This document shows positions 7,696 to 16,386 of a stretch of 64,000 nucleotides of DNA, in pieces. Each line of letters starts with the position of its first letter. Within the stretch, counting starts at the first letter, position 1. Under the pieces are notes generated by a model. The model was not told where the DNA came from and did no database searches. It saw only the letters and a list, made by a program, of their open reading frames with translations. Position numbers and translations under genes: made by a program. This stretch comes from Candidatus Caccoplasma merdavium (GTDB lineage: Bacteria > Bacteroidota > Bacteroidia > Bacteroidales > UBA11471): positions 29,275-93,274 of the forward strand of contig DVLI01000005.1 of NCBI GenBank assembly GCA_018715595.1, read 5' to 3'.

Positions 7696-7962
7696 AGTGA
7701 TTATATTGTAAACACCAAATCCGCATTCGTTTTTTTGACAAAGCCGCCACACGGGCGTGCAAGTCTCCGGTTTTTCGGCAGGGCAGAAAAGGGCATCGGT
7801 TTCCACGCGACAATCCGCGCCGACGACCGGGGCTGCCACACCCCGTTCCTGCCGGCAAAAGCAGGAGCACCAAGACGGCACACTTCCGCCCCCAAAGGGA
7901 GCAAATAAAGAAAACCGCCGATATTCAGCGAGAAAACTGTTGGAGATACCAAAAAAAACACC
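7696..7962 (+). other. Intergenic stretch without recognised features
   Basis: Between the minus-strand tRNA promoter and the plus-strand rplY promoter there is no convincing gene. Short frames exist on both strands but lack start signals and family resemblance. Some G+C-rich partial inverted repeats are visible around 7828-7862, without a T run to make them terminators. Confidence 0.4.
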
Positions 7963-7970
7963 TACCTTTG
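7963..7970 (+). promoter_or_regulatory. TAnnTTTG -7 element for rplY-pth-Hsp15
   Basis: Plus-strand TACCTTTG, with a GTTG about 20 bases upstream as a -33 box, 83 bases before the rplY ATG. Confidence 0.65.
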
Positions 7971-8052
7971 CGGTGCTTTTTTAAGTATTCCGTGCGATGG
8001 GAAATTAAGAAGCTTATAATCTTAATTTTGAGTAACACAAAAACCAAACAAA

Positions 8053-8697
8053 ATGAAAACATTCCAATTAGTAGGAACCCCCAGAACCGACTTGGGCAAA
8101 AAGGCTGTAAAAGCCTTGCGCAAAAACGACCTCATTCCTGCCGTACTCAATGGCGGAGAAGTATTTAACCTCCCCTACACCGGCACGCTGAAAGAAGGCG
8201 AGAAAATCGTAGAAATCGGCAACAACCAAGGTCTCATCGTTACCGACTTTGCCGTTTCGACCAACGCCGTTCGCAAACTGGTCTTCACCCCCGAAATCTT
8301 CGTAGTCGAACTCACCATCGGTGAAAAGAAAGTGATGGCTGTCGTCAAAGACATACAATTCCACCCGGTAGAAGAGAGAATCCTCCACATGGACTTCCTC
8401 GAAGTTACCGAGAAGAAACCCGTGGTAATGGAAGTTCCCGTTGCCCTCGAAGGTCACTCCGAAGGTGTGAAAGCCGGTGGTAAACTGAGCCTCGAAATGA
8501 GAAAGCTCAAAGTAAAAGCCATTTACACCGCCATTCCCGAGAAAATGGTCATCAATGTCGACAACCTCGGTTTGGGCAAAACCATGCAAGTGGGCGACCT
8601 GCACTTCGACGGTCTCGAAATCATGAACGCCAAGAACGCCGTGGTATGCGCAGTGAAACTGACCCGCGCCGCCCGTGGTGCCGCTGCCAAAGCCTAA
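8053..8697 (+). CDS. rplY: 50S ribosomal protein L25/general stress protein Ctc
   Basis: A 214-residue protein of the long L25/CTC type. It has an N-terminal 5S rRNA-binding L25 domain (MKTFQLVGTPRTDLGKKAVK, residues 1-20, to about 90) and the C-terminal TL5 beta domain (from about 95, containing HMDFLEVTEKKPVVMEVPV). It binds 5S rRNA in the large subunit. It is followed after 18 bases by pth, a pairing widespread in bacteria, and then by an S4-domain protein, so the three genes form a translation-linked operon. The start is the only ATG consistent with the N-terminal domain. Confidence 0.95.
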   Translation: MKTFQLVGTPRTDLGKKAVKALRKNDLIPAVLNGGEVFNLPYTGTLKEGEKIVEIGNNQGLIVTDFAVSTNAVRKLVFTPEIFVVELTIGEKKVMAVVKDIQFHPVEERILHMDFLEVTEKKPVVMEVPVALEGHSEGVKAGGKLSLEMRKLKVKAIYTAIPEKMVINVDNLGLGKTMQVGDLHFDGLEIMNAKNAVVCAVKLTRAARGAAAKA

Positions 8698-8715
8698 TAA
8701 CAAGGACAAGACAGC

Positions 8716-9279
8716 ATGAAATACCTGATTGTAGGCCTGGGCAACATCGGAGACGAATATGCTGCCACCCGGCACAACATAGGTTTCAGAGTATTGGACG
8801 CCTTAGCCAAGGCGTCCAATCTCGTTTTTGAAGACAAGCGATATGGCTTCGTGACCCAAATGCGACTCAAAGGCCACATTCTTACGCTGCTGAAACCTTC
8901 GACCTATATGAACCTCAGCGGCAACGCCGTGCGCTATTGGTTGCAAAAGGAGAACATCCCCGTCGAAAACCTCCTTGTCGTAGTCGACGACCTCGCCCTC
9001 CCGTTCGGCACCCTGCGCCTGAAACCCCGTGGAAGCGACGCCGGGCACAACGGGCTGAAACACATACAACAAATCCTCGGCTCCGACGCCTACGCCCGCC
9101 TGCGTTTTGGCATCGGCAACGACTTTCCCCGTGGCGGACAGGTCGACTTCGTCTTGGGCACCTTCCCGCCCGAAGAAGAACAGCTACTGCCCGAACGGCT
9201 CGAACGTGCCGGCGAAATCATCAAGGAATTCTGCCTGTCGGGCATACAAAATGCCATGAACCATTACAACAACAAATAG
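8716..9279 (+). CDS. pth: Peptidyl-tRNA hydrolase
   Basis: A 187-residue Pth1-family enzyme that recycles peptidyl-tRNA released from stalled ribosomes. The N-terminal [21 protein letters not shown] contains the family motif with the catalytic His (RHNIGF). [10 protein letters not shown] supplies the conserved Asn, and [10 protein letters not shown]...[11 protein letters not shown] the conserved Asp and the second His region. Length and motif order are standard. It lies between rplY (18-base gap) and the Hsp15 gene (4-base gap). Confidence 0.96.
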   Translation: MKYLIVGLGNIGDEYAATRHNIGFRVLDALAKASNLVFEDKRYGFVTQMRLKGHILTLLKPSTYMNLSGNAVRYWLQKENIPVENLLVVVDDLALPFGTLRLKPRGSDAGHNGLKHIQQILGSDAYARLRFGIGNDFPRGGQVDFVLGTFPPEEEQLLPERLERAGEIIKEFCLSGIQNAMNHYNNK

Positions 9280-9283
9280 CACC

Positions 9284-9742
9284 ATGCCGAAAAAAGAGGG
9301 AGAAATAAGGCTCGACAAATTCCTGTGGGCGACCCGCATCTTCAAAACCCGCACCATCGCCACCGAAGCCTGCAAAAAAGGGCGCGTGTCGATAGGCGGT
9401 GCCAATGCCAAACCGTCACGCCCGGTGCAGATAGGCGAAATCATCGAGGTACGCAAGCCACCCATCACCTACTCCTTCAAGGTCCTGGACCTGGCCGAAA
9501 ACCGCATGGGAGCCAAACTGGTGCCGCAATACCTCGAAAACGTAACACCTCCCGAGCAATATGAACTCATAGAGATGATACGCCTCAGCGGTTTTGTCAA
9601 CCGGGCCAAAGGCGAAGGTCGCCCCACCAAGCGAGACGGACGCGAGTTGAAAAAATTTACCGACGAATGCTACTACGGTCCCTCGCCCGAAGAGAACGAC
9701 GACTTCGATTTCGATTTTGACATGGACGACCTCAACCCCTAA
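9284..9742 (+). CDS. Hsp15-like S4-domain RNA-binding protein
   Basis: A 152-residue protein with an N-terminal S4 domain (IRLDKFLWATRIFKTRTIATEACKKG, residues about 6-31, continuing to VGEIIEVRK-like strand). E. coli Hsp15 of this family binds 50S subunits carrying nascent peptidyl-tRNA, which fits the neighbouring pth. The C-terminal tail is basic and then ends in an acidic run (NDDFDFDFDMDD, about 139-150), which is unusual for E. coli Hsp15 and may modulate RNA binding; this is inference. Last gene of the operon; a terminator overlaps its final codons. Confidence 0.88.
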   Translation: MPKKEGEIRLDKFLWATRIFKTRTIATEACKKGRVSIGGANAKPSRPVQIGEIIEVRKPPITYSFKVLDLAENRMGAKLVPQYLENVTPPEQYELIEMIRLSGFVNRAKGEGRPTKRDGRELKKFTDECYYGPSPEENDDFDFDFDMDDLNP

Positions 9743-9760
9743 AAAGTTGAGGTCGTTCTC
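9726..9760 (+). terminator. Terminator of the rplY-pth-Hsp15 operon
   Basis: An 11-bp perfect stem ACGACCTCAAC/GTTGAGGTCGT with a 9-base loop, followed by TTCTCGTTG. The left arm lies within the last codons of the Hsp15 gene. Confidence 0.75.
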
Positions 9761-9869
9761 GTTGTTATCGCTCCCGGCAAGCCGGTCCAAAAGACAAGGG
9801 GGCTCAAAACATTATAAGACATCACCACAAAAAAGAGGCAAAAAAAGAGCGATTTTTGGCAAAAAGTTT

Positions 9870-9877
9870 TACCTTTG
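9870..9877 (+). promoter_or_regulatory. TAnnTTTG -7 element for ilvE
   Basis: Plus-strand TACCTTTG, 39 bases upstream of the ilvE ATG. No leader peptide or attenuator is visible here, unlike the ilvD operon elsewhere in the window. Confidence 0.65.
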
Positions 9878-9915
9878 TGACTCTCTATAAGTAAAACCCT
9901 AAAAATAAAAACATC

Positions 9916-10935
9916 ATGAAAGATATAGATTGGTCGAACCTTCCGTTCGGATACATGCGCACCGACTATAATGTACGCTGCTACTACCGCAACGGGGCAT
10001 GGGGCGAGTTGGAACTCTGCTCCGAAGAAACCATCAACCTGCACATGGCCGCCACAAGCCTCCACTACGGACAAGAAGGTTTTGAAGGTCTGAAAGCCTA
10101 TCGCGGCCAAGACGGCAAGATACGCATCTTCCGTCCCGAAGCCAACGCCGAGCGTCTGCAAAGCACCTGCCGCGGCATACTCATGCCCGAATTGCCCACC
10201 GAGTTGTTTGTCAACGCCGTGAAGAAAGTGGTCAAAGCCAACGAACGCTTTATCCCGCCCTACGAAAGCGGAGCCGCCCTCTACATACGACCGCTGCTCA
10301 TCGGCATCAGCGCCCAAGTGGGAGTACACCCCGCCAGCGAATACCTCTTCGTGGTGTTTGTAACCCCCGTAGGGCCATACTTCAAAGGCGGATTCGCCAC
10401 CAACCCCTACGTCATCATTCGCGAGTTCGACCGTTCGGCCCCTCTCGGCACCGGCATCTACAAAGTCGGCGGCAACTACGCGGCCAGCTTGCGTGCCAAC
10501 AAAATGGCGCATGACTTGGGCTACTCCTGCGAATTCTACCTCGACGCCAAAGAGAAAAAATACATCGACGAATGCGGTGCGGCCAACTTCTTCGGCATCA
10601 AAGACAACACCTACATCACCCCGCTGTCGACCTCGATTCTGCCCTCCATCACCAACCGCAGCCTCATGCAGCTGGCCGAAGACCTGGGCATGAAAGTCGA
10701 ACGTCGTCCCGTTCCCGAGGAAGAACTGGCCACCTTCGAAGAAGCCGGCGCCTGCGGAACCGCCGCCGTCATCAGCCCCATCGAGCGCATCGACGACCTC
10801 GAAAACAAGAAATCGTATGTCATCGCCAAAGACGGCAAGCCCGGCCCCGTGTGCACCAAGCTCTACAACAAGCTGCGCGCAATCCAGTATGGCGACGAGC
10901 CCGACACGCACAACTGGGTAACCATCTTGGACTAA
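9916..10935 (+). CDS. ilvE: Branched-chain amino acid aminotransferase
   Basis: A 339-residue PLP-dependent fold-type IV transaminase. It catalyses the last step of valine, leucine and isoleucine synthesis, or the first of their degradation. The PLP lysine is in GIYKVGGNYAASL (about residues 182-194). The motif YIDECGAANFFGI matches the substrate/cofactor-binding E-x-G-x-x-N signature. The length (about 340) fits the class II branched-chain aminotransferases. It complements the ilvDBN-C operon 22 kb away. The HD-domain gene follows after 19 bases and is probably cotranscribed. Confidence 0.95.
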   Translation: MKDIDWSNLPFGYMRTDYNVRCYYRNGAWGELELCSEETINLHMAATSLHYGQEGFEGLKAYRGQDGKIRIFRPEANAERLQSTCRGILMPELPTELFVNAVKKVVKANERFIPPYESGAALYIRPLLIGISAQVGVHPASEYLFVVFVTPVGPYFKGGFATNPYVIIREFDRSAPLGTGIYKVGGNYAASLRANKMAHDLGYSCEFYLDAKEKKYIDECGAANFFGIKDNTYITPLSTSILPSITNRSLMQLAEDLGMKVERRPVPEEELATFEEAGACGTAAVISPIERIDDLENKKSYVIAKDGKPGPVCTKLYNKLRAIQYGDEPDTHNWVTILD

Positions 10936-10954
10936 AAACAAAAAACGCACCGAA

Positions 10955-11503
10955 ATGGACCCGTTTACCCTCATCGACAAATACTACACCAAAGGCACAA
11001 AGCTCTATGACATACTGGTCACGCACAGCCGGAAAGTAGCCGAGAAAGCAATAGAAATAGCCCGCTTGCACCCGGAACTTGATGCCGACGAGACCTTTCT
11101 CCACGAAGCGGCCATGCTGCACGACATAGGCATCTACCTCACCCATGCCCCCGACATCGCCTGTTTCGGCACCCGCCCCTACATCTGTCACGGCTCGTTG
11201 GGCAGCGAATTGCTCAAAAACGAAGGGTTACCCCGACATGCCTTGGTGTGCGAGCGGCACACGGGAGCAGGGCTCTCACTCGACGACATCATCAGAGAAA
11301 ACCTGCCCATTCCCCATCGCGACATGTTGCCGATAAGCATCGAGGAACAAATCATCTGCTACGCCGACAAATTTTACACCAAATCGGAACCCGACTGCGA
11401 AAAAACACCCGAAGAAATCAGACGGAGCCTGTCGAAATACGGAGAGGCATCGGTAAAACGATTTGAGCAATGGGACTTATCTTTCTCATCTAAAAATTAT
11501 TAA
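10955..11503 (+). CDS. HD-domain phosphohydrolase, uncharacterised
   Basis: A 182-residue soluble protein with the HD metal-binding pattern: His in VTHSRKVAEKA (about residue 24), HD in AAMLHDIGIY (about 54-55), and a third His in CHGSLGSELL and ERHTGAG. Such proteins hydrolyse phosphate esters or nucleotides; the substrate here is unknown. It follows ilvE after 19 bases. A perfect inverted repeat starts 4 bases after its stop codon. Confidence 0.8.
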   Translation: MDPFTLIDKYYTKGTKLYDILVTHSRKVAEKAIEIARLHPELDADETFLHEAAMLHDIGIYLTHAPDIACFGTRPYICHGSLGSELLKNEGLPRHALVCERHTGAGLSLDDIIRENLPIPHRDMLPISIEEQIICYADKFYTKSEPDCEKTPEEIRRSLSKYGEASVKRFEQWDLSFSSKNY

Positions 11504-11506
11504 AAC

Positions 11507-11536
11507 ATCTGCCCGACACCCCAATGTCGGGCAGAT
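11507..11536 (+). repeat. Perfect 12-bp inverted repeat between the HD gene and lptD
   Basis: ATCTGCCCGACA and TGTCGGGCAGAT flank a 6-base loop. There is no T run, so it is either a weak terminator of ilvE-HD or an operator, because its right arm ends 4 bases before the lptD -7 element and covers the -33 region. Confidence 0.7.
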
Positions 11537-11540
11537 TGCC

Positions 11541-11548
11541 TATCTTTG
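11541..11548 (+). promoter_or_regulatory. TAnnTTTG -7 element for lptD
   Basis: Plus-strand TATCTTTG, 28 bases before the lptD ATG at 11576. The short spacing implies a short leader and supports this start. Confidence 0.6.
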
Positions 11549-11575
11549 CGGACGGATTGCCCACACAAGAAGTGA

Positions 11576-14569
11576 ATGCCACCGAAATATAAGATTTTCT
11601 ACCTCATACTCTTCTTTCTCGGATTATTCTCTACCGCCATCTCGGCTGCCACAGATAGTCACGAGAGCACCAGCGGCATATCCCGTCATGACATCGAAGC
11701 CTATCACGCTTACCTGAGCACACTCTACGCGCCAAGCGCCGAAAGCGTCGGCAAGGAACGGAAACGGAGAAAAGACAAAAAAAGCGAACTGGCCGACTCG
11801 ACCGCGACGGTCGACACGGCCCTGCAAACGACCGGCCCCCTTCGGCAAGAACCGGTCGACACGGCCACGGCAGGCTCGGCACTTTCCCGCGGCGGCCTCA
11901 TCTCCGACACCACAAACCGGGCAAGCACCCCCTCCGACTCGACATTCTCCCTCGTAGCCGACACGACCGGCATCGGGCTCGACACCACGTCCCTGGCACC
12001 CGACACGGCCGCCACCGACTCGGCCCGCGCACCGCGCAAAGAGGCGTTCGAAGACGTCATCACCTACCATGCCAACGACTCGGCCGTCTTCACCAGCAAC
12101 AACATGGGATTCCTTTTCGGCGGCGGCGTCGTAACCTATCAAACGATGGAACTTACCGCCGACGAGATGCACATGGACATGGACAGCAGCCAGATTTTCG
12201 CGACCGGGCGTCCCGACTCCGTGGGTGACATCGTGGGCAAACCCATATTCAAAGACCCCAGCGGCGAGTATGAGACCTCGACGATGAAATACAACTTCGA
12301 CACACAGAAGGCATTCATCACCAACGTCATCACCCAACAAGGCGAAGGATTCCTCACGGGCGGCAAAACCAAAAAGAACCCCGACGACTCCTACTTCCTC
12401 AAAGACGGGAAATACACGACTTGCGACAACCACGAACACCCGCACTTCTACCTGCAACTGACCAAGGCCAAGATGCGACCCAAGAAAGACGTCGTGGCCG
12501 GTCCCGCCTACATGGTGCTGGGCGGCGTACCGCTACCGCTGGCCATACCGTTCGGATATTTTCCCTTTTCCGAGAAATACAGTTCGGGTATCATCATGCC
12601 CACCTTCGGAGACGAAAGCGCCCGAGGGTTTTACCTGCGCGACGGCGGCTACTATTTCGCCATCAACGACTACATCGACCTGGCACTTACCGGGGAGATT
12701 TACACCAAAGGGTCATGGGGCATCAACGCCCAGTCGGCCTATGTAAAACGGTATAAATTCTCGGGCAACTTCTTCATCAGCTACCTCGTCACCATACTGG
12801 GCGACAAAGGAATGCCCGACTACTCGAAACAGACCAACTTCAAGCTCACCTGGTCGCACACCCAAGACCGCAAGGCCAACCCCAACCTCACCTTCTCGTC
12901 GAGCGTGAACTTTGCCACCAGCGGTTACAGCCACAACAACCTGACCAACTACGGCAACTCCACGGCCTTCACCAACAACACGACCAGTTCGACCGTGAGC
13001 CTCTCCTACAACATACCCAACTCTCCTTTCAGCTTCGCCCTCACGGCAAACGTGACGCAACGCAACTCCGACTCCACCCTGAACGTCTCTTTCCCCAACC
13101 TCACCATCAACATGAGTCGCATTTACCCCTTCAAACGGAAAAACCGTGTAGGAAAAGAGAAATGGTACGAGAAAATCAGCCTCAACTACTCGGGAAACTT
13201 CAAGAACTCGATACAGACCAAGCAAAACCAGTTCCTCAAATCGAATCTTATCAAGGATTGGAGCAACGGCATGCAGCACAACATACCGATATCGGCCACG
13301 TTCACGGCATTCAAATATATCAACATCACCCCGTCGTTCTCCTTCACCGACCGCATGTATACCAACCGCGTCATGCAGTCCTGGGACCCGCGCACCTCAT
13401 CGGTCGTCAGAGATACGACCTACGGTTTTTACAACGTATATAACTACTCGTTCAGCGTGAGCGCACAGACCAAACTCTACGGTTACTACCGCCCGTTGCC
13501 CTTCATCGGGAAGAAAATCCCCATGATACGCCACGTCCTCACCCCCACCGTGCGTTTCTCGGGAGCCCCCGACTTCGGTGCTTCACGCTATGGTTACTGG
13601 CAACGCTACATGCGCATCAACTCCGACGGCACCCCCGAAGAGGTCTACTATTCACCCTTCTCGGGCAGTTCCTACGGCGTGCCCGGTCGAGGCAAGACCG
13701 GCTCGGTGAGCCTCTCGGTGGCCAACAACCTCGAAATGAAAGTCAATACCGACAAAGACACTACGGGTGTGCGCAAAGTAAGCCTCATCGAAAATCTCTC
13801 GGCCAGCATGAGCTACAACATGGCGGCCGACTCACTCAATTGGAGCAACCTCAACACATCACTTCTCATCAAACTCACCAAGCAGTTCAACCTGCAAGTG
13901 AGCGCCGTCTTCGACCCCTACACCTACCAGCTCAGTTCCAACGGCTCACCCGTGAAAGTCAACGTGCCGCGCTGGAAAGCCGGCAAAGGGTTTGCCCGCC
14001 TGTCGAGTGCCGGCACCTCGTTTTCCTACACCTTCAACAACAGCACTTTCCAACGGAAAGATAAAAAGAACCAGCCTCAAAACGAGGAAGAACCCATCAA
14101 CCCCGAAGATGAAATCCTCTCAAACGCCGACCAAATAACCGAATCGGAGAATAACGAGTCGAAAGAGAAAGATGAACCCATGAAGATGCGCGACGGGTAT
14201 ATGGTGTGGGAAGTCCCGTGGAGCTTGTCGATCAACTACTCCATCAATTACAGCTACGGCAACTTCAACAAGGAGAAAATGGAATATGACGGCCGCATCA
14301 ACCAGAACCTGAGTATTTCGGGCAACATTCAGCCCACCAAGAACTGGTCGTTCTCCTTCTCGGCCAGCTACAACTTCGTAACCAAACGCCTGGCTTACAT
14401 GAACTGCAACATCACCCGCGACATGCACTGCTGGTCGATGAGTGCCAGCCTCATACCCGTGGGTGCGTTCAAGTCCTACAATTTCAGCATACGCGTAAAA
14501 TCGTCGATACTCAGCGACCTGAAATACGACAAGAGCGGCAACTCCTACGACGCCCTCGACTGGTATTGA
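11576..14569 (+). CDS. lptD: LPS-assembly protein LptD-like outer-membrane barrel
   Basis: A 997-residue exported protein with signal peptide (residues 1-24, IFYLILFFLGLFSTAISA). A low-complexity Thr/Asp/Ser-rich linker (about 50-150) follows. Then comes an OstA-like periplasmic domain (about 160-260: YHANDSAVFTSNNMGFLFGG...LTADEMHMDM). The long C-terminal beta-barrel is rich in alternating aromatic strands and ends with an aromatic-rich C-terminus. With LptE, LptD inserts LPS into the outer leaflet. The linker is longer than in E. coli LptD. Near the end an acidic insert (about 840-865, NEEEPINPEDEI) probably forms an external or periplasmic loop. The start is fixed by the promoter at 11541. 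Confidence 0.85.
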   Translation: MPPKYKIFYLILFFLGLFSTAISAATDSHESTSGISRHDIEAYHAYLSTLYAPSAESVGKERKRRKDKKSELADSTATVDTALQTTGPLRQEPVDTATAGSALSRGGLISDTTNRASTPSDSTFSLVADTTGIGLDTTSLAPDTAATDSARAPRKEAFEDVITYHANDSAVFTSNNMGFLFGGGVVTYQTMELTADEMHMDMDSSQIFATGRPDSVGDIVGKPIFKDPSGEYETSTMKYNFDTQKAFITNVITQQGEGFLTGGKTKKNPDDSYFLKDGKYTTCDNHEHPHFYLQLTKAKMRPKKDVVAGPAYMVLGGVPLPLAIPFGYFPFSEKYSSGIIMPTFGDESARGFYLRDGGYYFAINDYIDLALTGEIYTKGSWGINAQSAYVKRYKFSGNFFISYLVTILGDKGMPDYSKQTNFKLTWSHTQDRKANPNLTFSSSVNFATSGYSHNNLTNYGNSTAFTNNTTSSTVSLSYNIPNSPFSFALTANVTQRNSDSTLNVSFPNLTINMSRIYPFKRKNRVGKEKWYEKISLNYSGNFKNSIQTKQNQFLKSNLIKDWSNGMQHNIPISATFTAFKYINITPSFSFTDRMYTNRVMQSWDPRTSSVVRDTTYGFYNVYNYSFSVSAQTKLYGYYRPLPFIGKKIPMIRHVLTPTVRFSGAPDFGASRYGYWQRYMRINSDGTPEEVYYSPFSGSSYGVPGRGKTGSVSLSVANNLEMKVNTDKDTTGVRKVSLIENLSASMSYNMAADSLNWSNLNTSLLIKLTKQFNLQVSAVFDPYTYQLSSNGSPVKVNVPRWKAGKGFARLSSAGTSFSYTFNNSTFQRKDKKNQPQNEEEPINPEDEILSNADQITESENNESKEKDEPMKMRDGYMVWEVPWSLSINYSINYSYGNFNKEKMEYDGRINQNLSISGNIQPTKNWSFSFSASYNFVTKRLAYMNCNITRDMHCWSMSASLIPVGAFKSYNFSIRVKSSILSDLKYDKSGNSYDALDWY

Positions 14570-14634
14570 CGATACTTTGCGACCGTCCCGCGAAAAAAGC
14601 GCCACCGCAACATCGATATTCGCACAGAAATTTT

Positions 14635-14642
14635 TACATTTG
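14635..14642 (+). promoter_or_regulatory. TAnnTTTG -7 element for galE
   Basis: Plus-strand TACATTTG, 32 bases before the galE ATG. Confidence 0.6.
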
Positions 14643-14674
14643 CCCTATCACCATCTAATCCTAATCTTGTCATC

Positions 14675-15709
14675 ATGAAAGCAAAGATACTCGTCACCGG
14701 CGGTGCCGGATACATCGGGTCGCACACGACGGTCGAACTGCAAAATGCCGGTTATGAAGTGGTCATACTCGACAATCTCTCCAACTCCAACGCCGATGTC
14801 ATCGACGGCATCGAACGCATCACAGGCACCCGTCCGGCCTTTGAGAAAATGGACATGCAAGACAAAGACGCCCTGCGGGCACTCTTTGAGAAACACCCGG
14901 GAATCAAAGGCGTCATCAATTTCGCGGCCAGCAAGGCCGTGGGCGAATCGGTCAAGAAACCGCTGCTTTACTACCGCAACAACCTCGTGACCATACTCAA
15001 CCTGCTCGACCTCATGCCCGAATACGGGGTCGAAGCACTCGTCTTCTCGTCGTCGTGCACCGTCTACGGTCAACCCGACGTGCTGCCGGTCGACGAGTCG
15101 GCCCCCATAAAACCGGCATTGTCGCCCTACGGGAACACCAAACAGATATGTGAGGAAATCATCACCGACACGATACATGCGGGAGCCCCCTTCAAGTCGA
15201 TACTGCTCCGCTATTTCAACCCCATCGGGGCTCACCCCAGCGCCGAAATCGGAGAGCTGCCTCTCGGCACGCCCCAAAACCTCTTGCCCTACATCACGCA
15301 GACGGCCATCGGCATACGGCCGCAACTGAGCGTCTTCGGCGATGACTACGCGACCCCCGACGGCTCGTGCATACGCGACTACATCAATGTTGTCGACCTG
15401 GCACAAGCCCATGTGAAAGCCATCGACCGCATGCTGGGAAACCAAAGCGACGAGAAGGTAGAGATTTTCAATCTCGGAACCGGCCAAGGAGTATCGGTAT
15501 TCGAACTGATTCACACCTTCGAGGAGGCAACCGGCGTGAAACTCAACTACAAAATCGCACCGCGCCGCGAAGGCGACATCACCCAAGTGTGGGCCGACCC
15601 CCGGAAAGCCAACACGGTATTGGGGTGGAAAGCCGAAACCTCCCTGGCCGACACCCTGAAATCGGCTTGGAGATGGCAACTGCACCTGCGCGAAAAAGGC
15701 ATCATGTAA
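14675..15709 (+). CDS. galE: UDP-glucose 4-epimerase
   Basis: A 344-residue extended short-chain dehydrogenase that interconverts UDP-glucose and UDP-galactose in the cytosol. The NAD motif is VTGGAGYIGSH (residues 6-16). The catalytic Ser is in SSSCTVYG and the Y-x3-K pair in SPYGNTKQ. RYFNPIGAHPS and DGSCIRDYINVVDLA are strongly conserved in GalE. It stands alone between its own promoter and a strong terminator. It likely supplies sugars for LPS or capsule. Confidence 0.96.
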   Translation: MKAKILVTGGAGYIGSHTTVELQNAGYEVVILDNLSNSNADVIDGIERITGTRPAFEKMDMQDKDALRALFEKHPGIKGVINFAASKAVGESVKKPLLYYRNNLVTILNLLDLMPEYGVEALVFSSSCTVYGQPDVLPVDESAPIKPALSPYGNTKQICEEIITDTIHAGAPFKSILLRYFNPIGAHPSAEIGELPLGTPQNLLPYITQTAIGIRPQLSVFGDDYATPDGSCIRDYINVVDLAQAHVKAIDRMLGNQSDEKVEIFNLGTGQGVSVFELIHTFEEATGVKLNYKIAPRREGDITQVWADPRKANTVLGWKAETSLADTLKSAWRWQLHLREKGIM

Positions 15710-15734
15710 AAAAGATTCTCCCCCATACGTTCTC

Positions 15735-15775
15735 ACGGCGGGCCGCTCTTGACAATGAGCGGCCCGCCGTTTTTT
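15735..15775 (+). terminator. Terminator of galE
   Basis: A 14-bp perfect G+C-rich stem (ACGGCGGGCCGCTC/GAGCGGCCCGCCGT) with an 8-base loop, followed by TTTTTT. The stretch 15776-15880 beyond it is featureless. Confidence 0.95.
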
Positions 15776-15883
15776 CCCGTCCCGCCCCCTTGCGCACATC
15801 GGCTCCATGCCCCACAGCGGCGACATTTTTATCCGCCGCCGATTAACAATATATAACTAATTATTTTATTAGAACATTTCTTA

Positions 15884-15899
15884 GATTAGAATTATTATC
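15884..15899 (+). promoter_or_regulatory. Candidate PerR/Fur operator upstream of the Fur-family gene
   Basis: GATTAGAATTATTATC is an imperfect palindrome (12 of 16 positions symmetric around AATT), similar in AT-richness and arrangement to Fur/PerR boxes. It lies directly before the -7 element, where binding would block RNA polymerase. Autoregulation is inferred. Confidence 0.4.
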
Positions 15900-15900
15900 G

Positions 15901-15908
15901 TATCTTTG
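15901..15908 (+). promoter_or_regulatory. TAnnTTTG -7 element for perR-rbr
   Basis: Plus-strand TATCTTTG. It overlaps the upstream extension of the Fur-family frame (15906), so translation must begin at the next ATG, 15930. Confidence 0.7.
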
Positions 15909-15929
15909 CAACAAGAAAAAACAAGAGAC

Positions 15930-16355
15930 ATGAGCGACAACGACATCATAGAACTGTTCAGGGAAAAGAAACTGCGGCTCACACCGCAACGCATGAGCAT
16001 CTATCGAGCCGTGCGGGAACTGCATCACCCGACAGCCGAAGAGGTATGGGAGCTCGTGCGCAAGAAAATTCCCGCCCTCACCGTCGCCACGGTCTACAAC
16101 ACCCTCGAATGCCTGGTCAACGCCGGGCTGGCCGAAAAGGTATTCACGCTCGACAACAAAATGTATTTCGACGCCGACACCCGGCCACACCAACACCTCT
16201 ACGACAATCGCACCCACAACATCAGCGACCTGCACGAAAGCGGTCTCTCCGAGGTGATCCGGCGGCACATCGAGGGTCTCGAAGAACTGAAAGACTTCGA
16301 ATTGGAAGACATAAAAATACAACTCATCGGCCACTACAACCGGCCGAAAAAATAA
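15930..16355 (+). CDS. Fur/PerR-family transcriptional regulator
   Basis: A 141-residue metal-dependent repressor. The N-terminal winged helix (residues about 5-80) includes RLTPQRMSIYRAV and the recognition-helix region LTVATVYNTLECLV. The C-terminal dimerisation domain has the regulatory-metal ligands HQHLYDN. The structural zinc site of classical Fur/PerR (two CxxC pairs) is absent: the only cysteine is in ECLV. The next gene, 31 bases downstream, encodes rubrerythrin, a classic PerR target, so a peroxide-sensing role is likely. It may repress its own operon through the palindrome at 15884-15899. Fur proper or Zur cannot be fully excluded. Confidence 0.85.
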   Translation: MSDNDIIELFREKKLRLTPQRMSIYRAVRELHHPTAEEVWELVRKKIPALTVATVYNTLECLVNAGLAEKVFTLDNKMYFDADTRPHQHLYDNRTHNISDLHESGLSEVIRRHIEGLEELKDFELEDIKIQLIGHYNRPKK

Positions 16356-16386
16356 CCCCGTTATTCACCCCATAACACTCACAATC

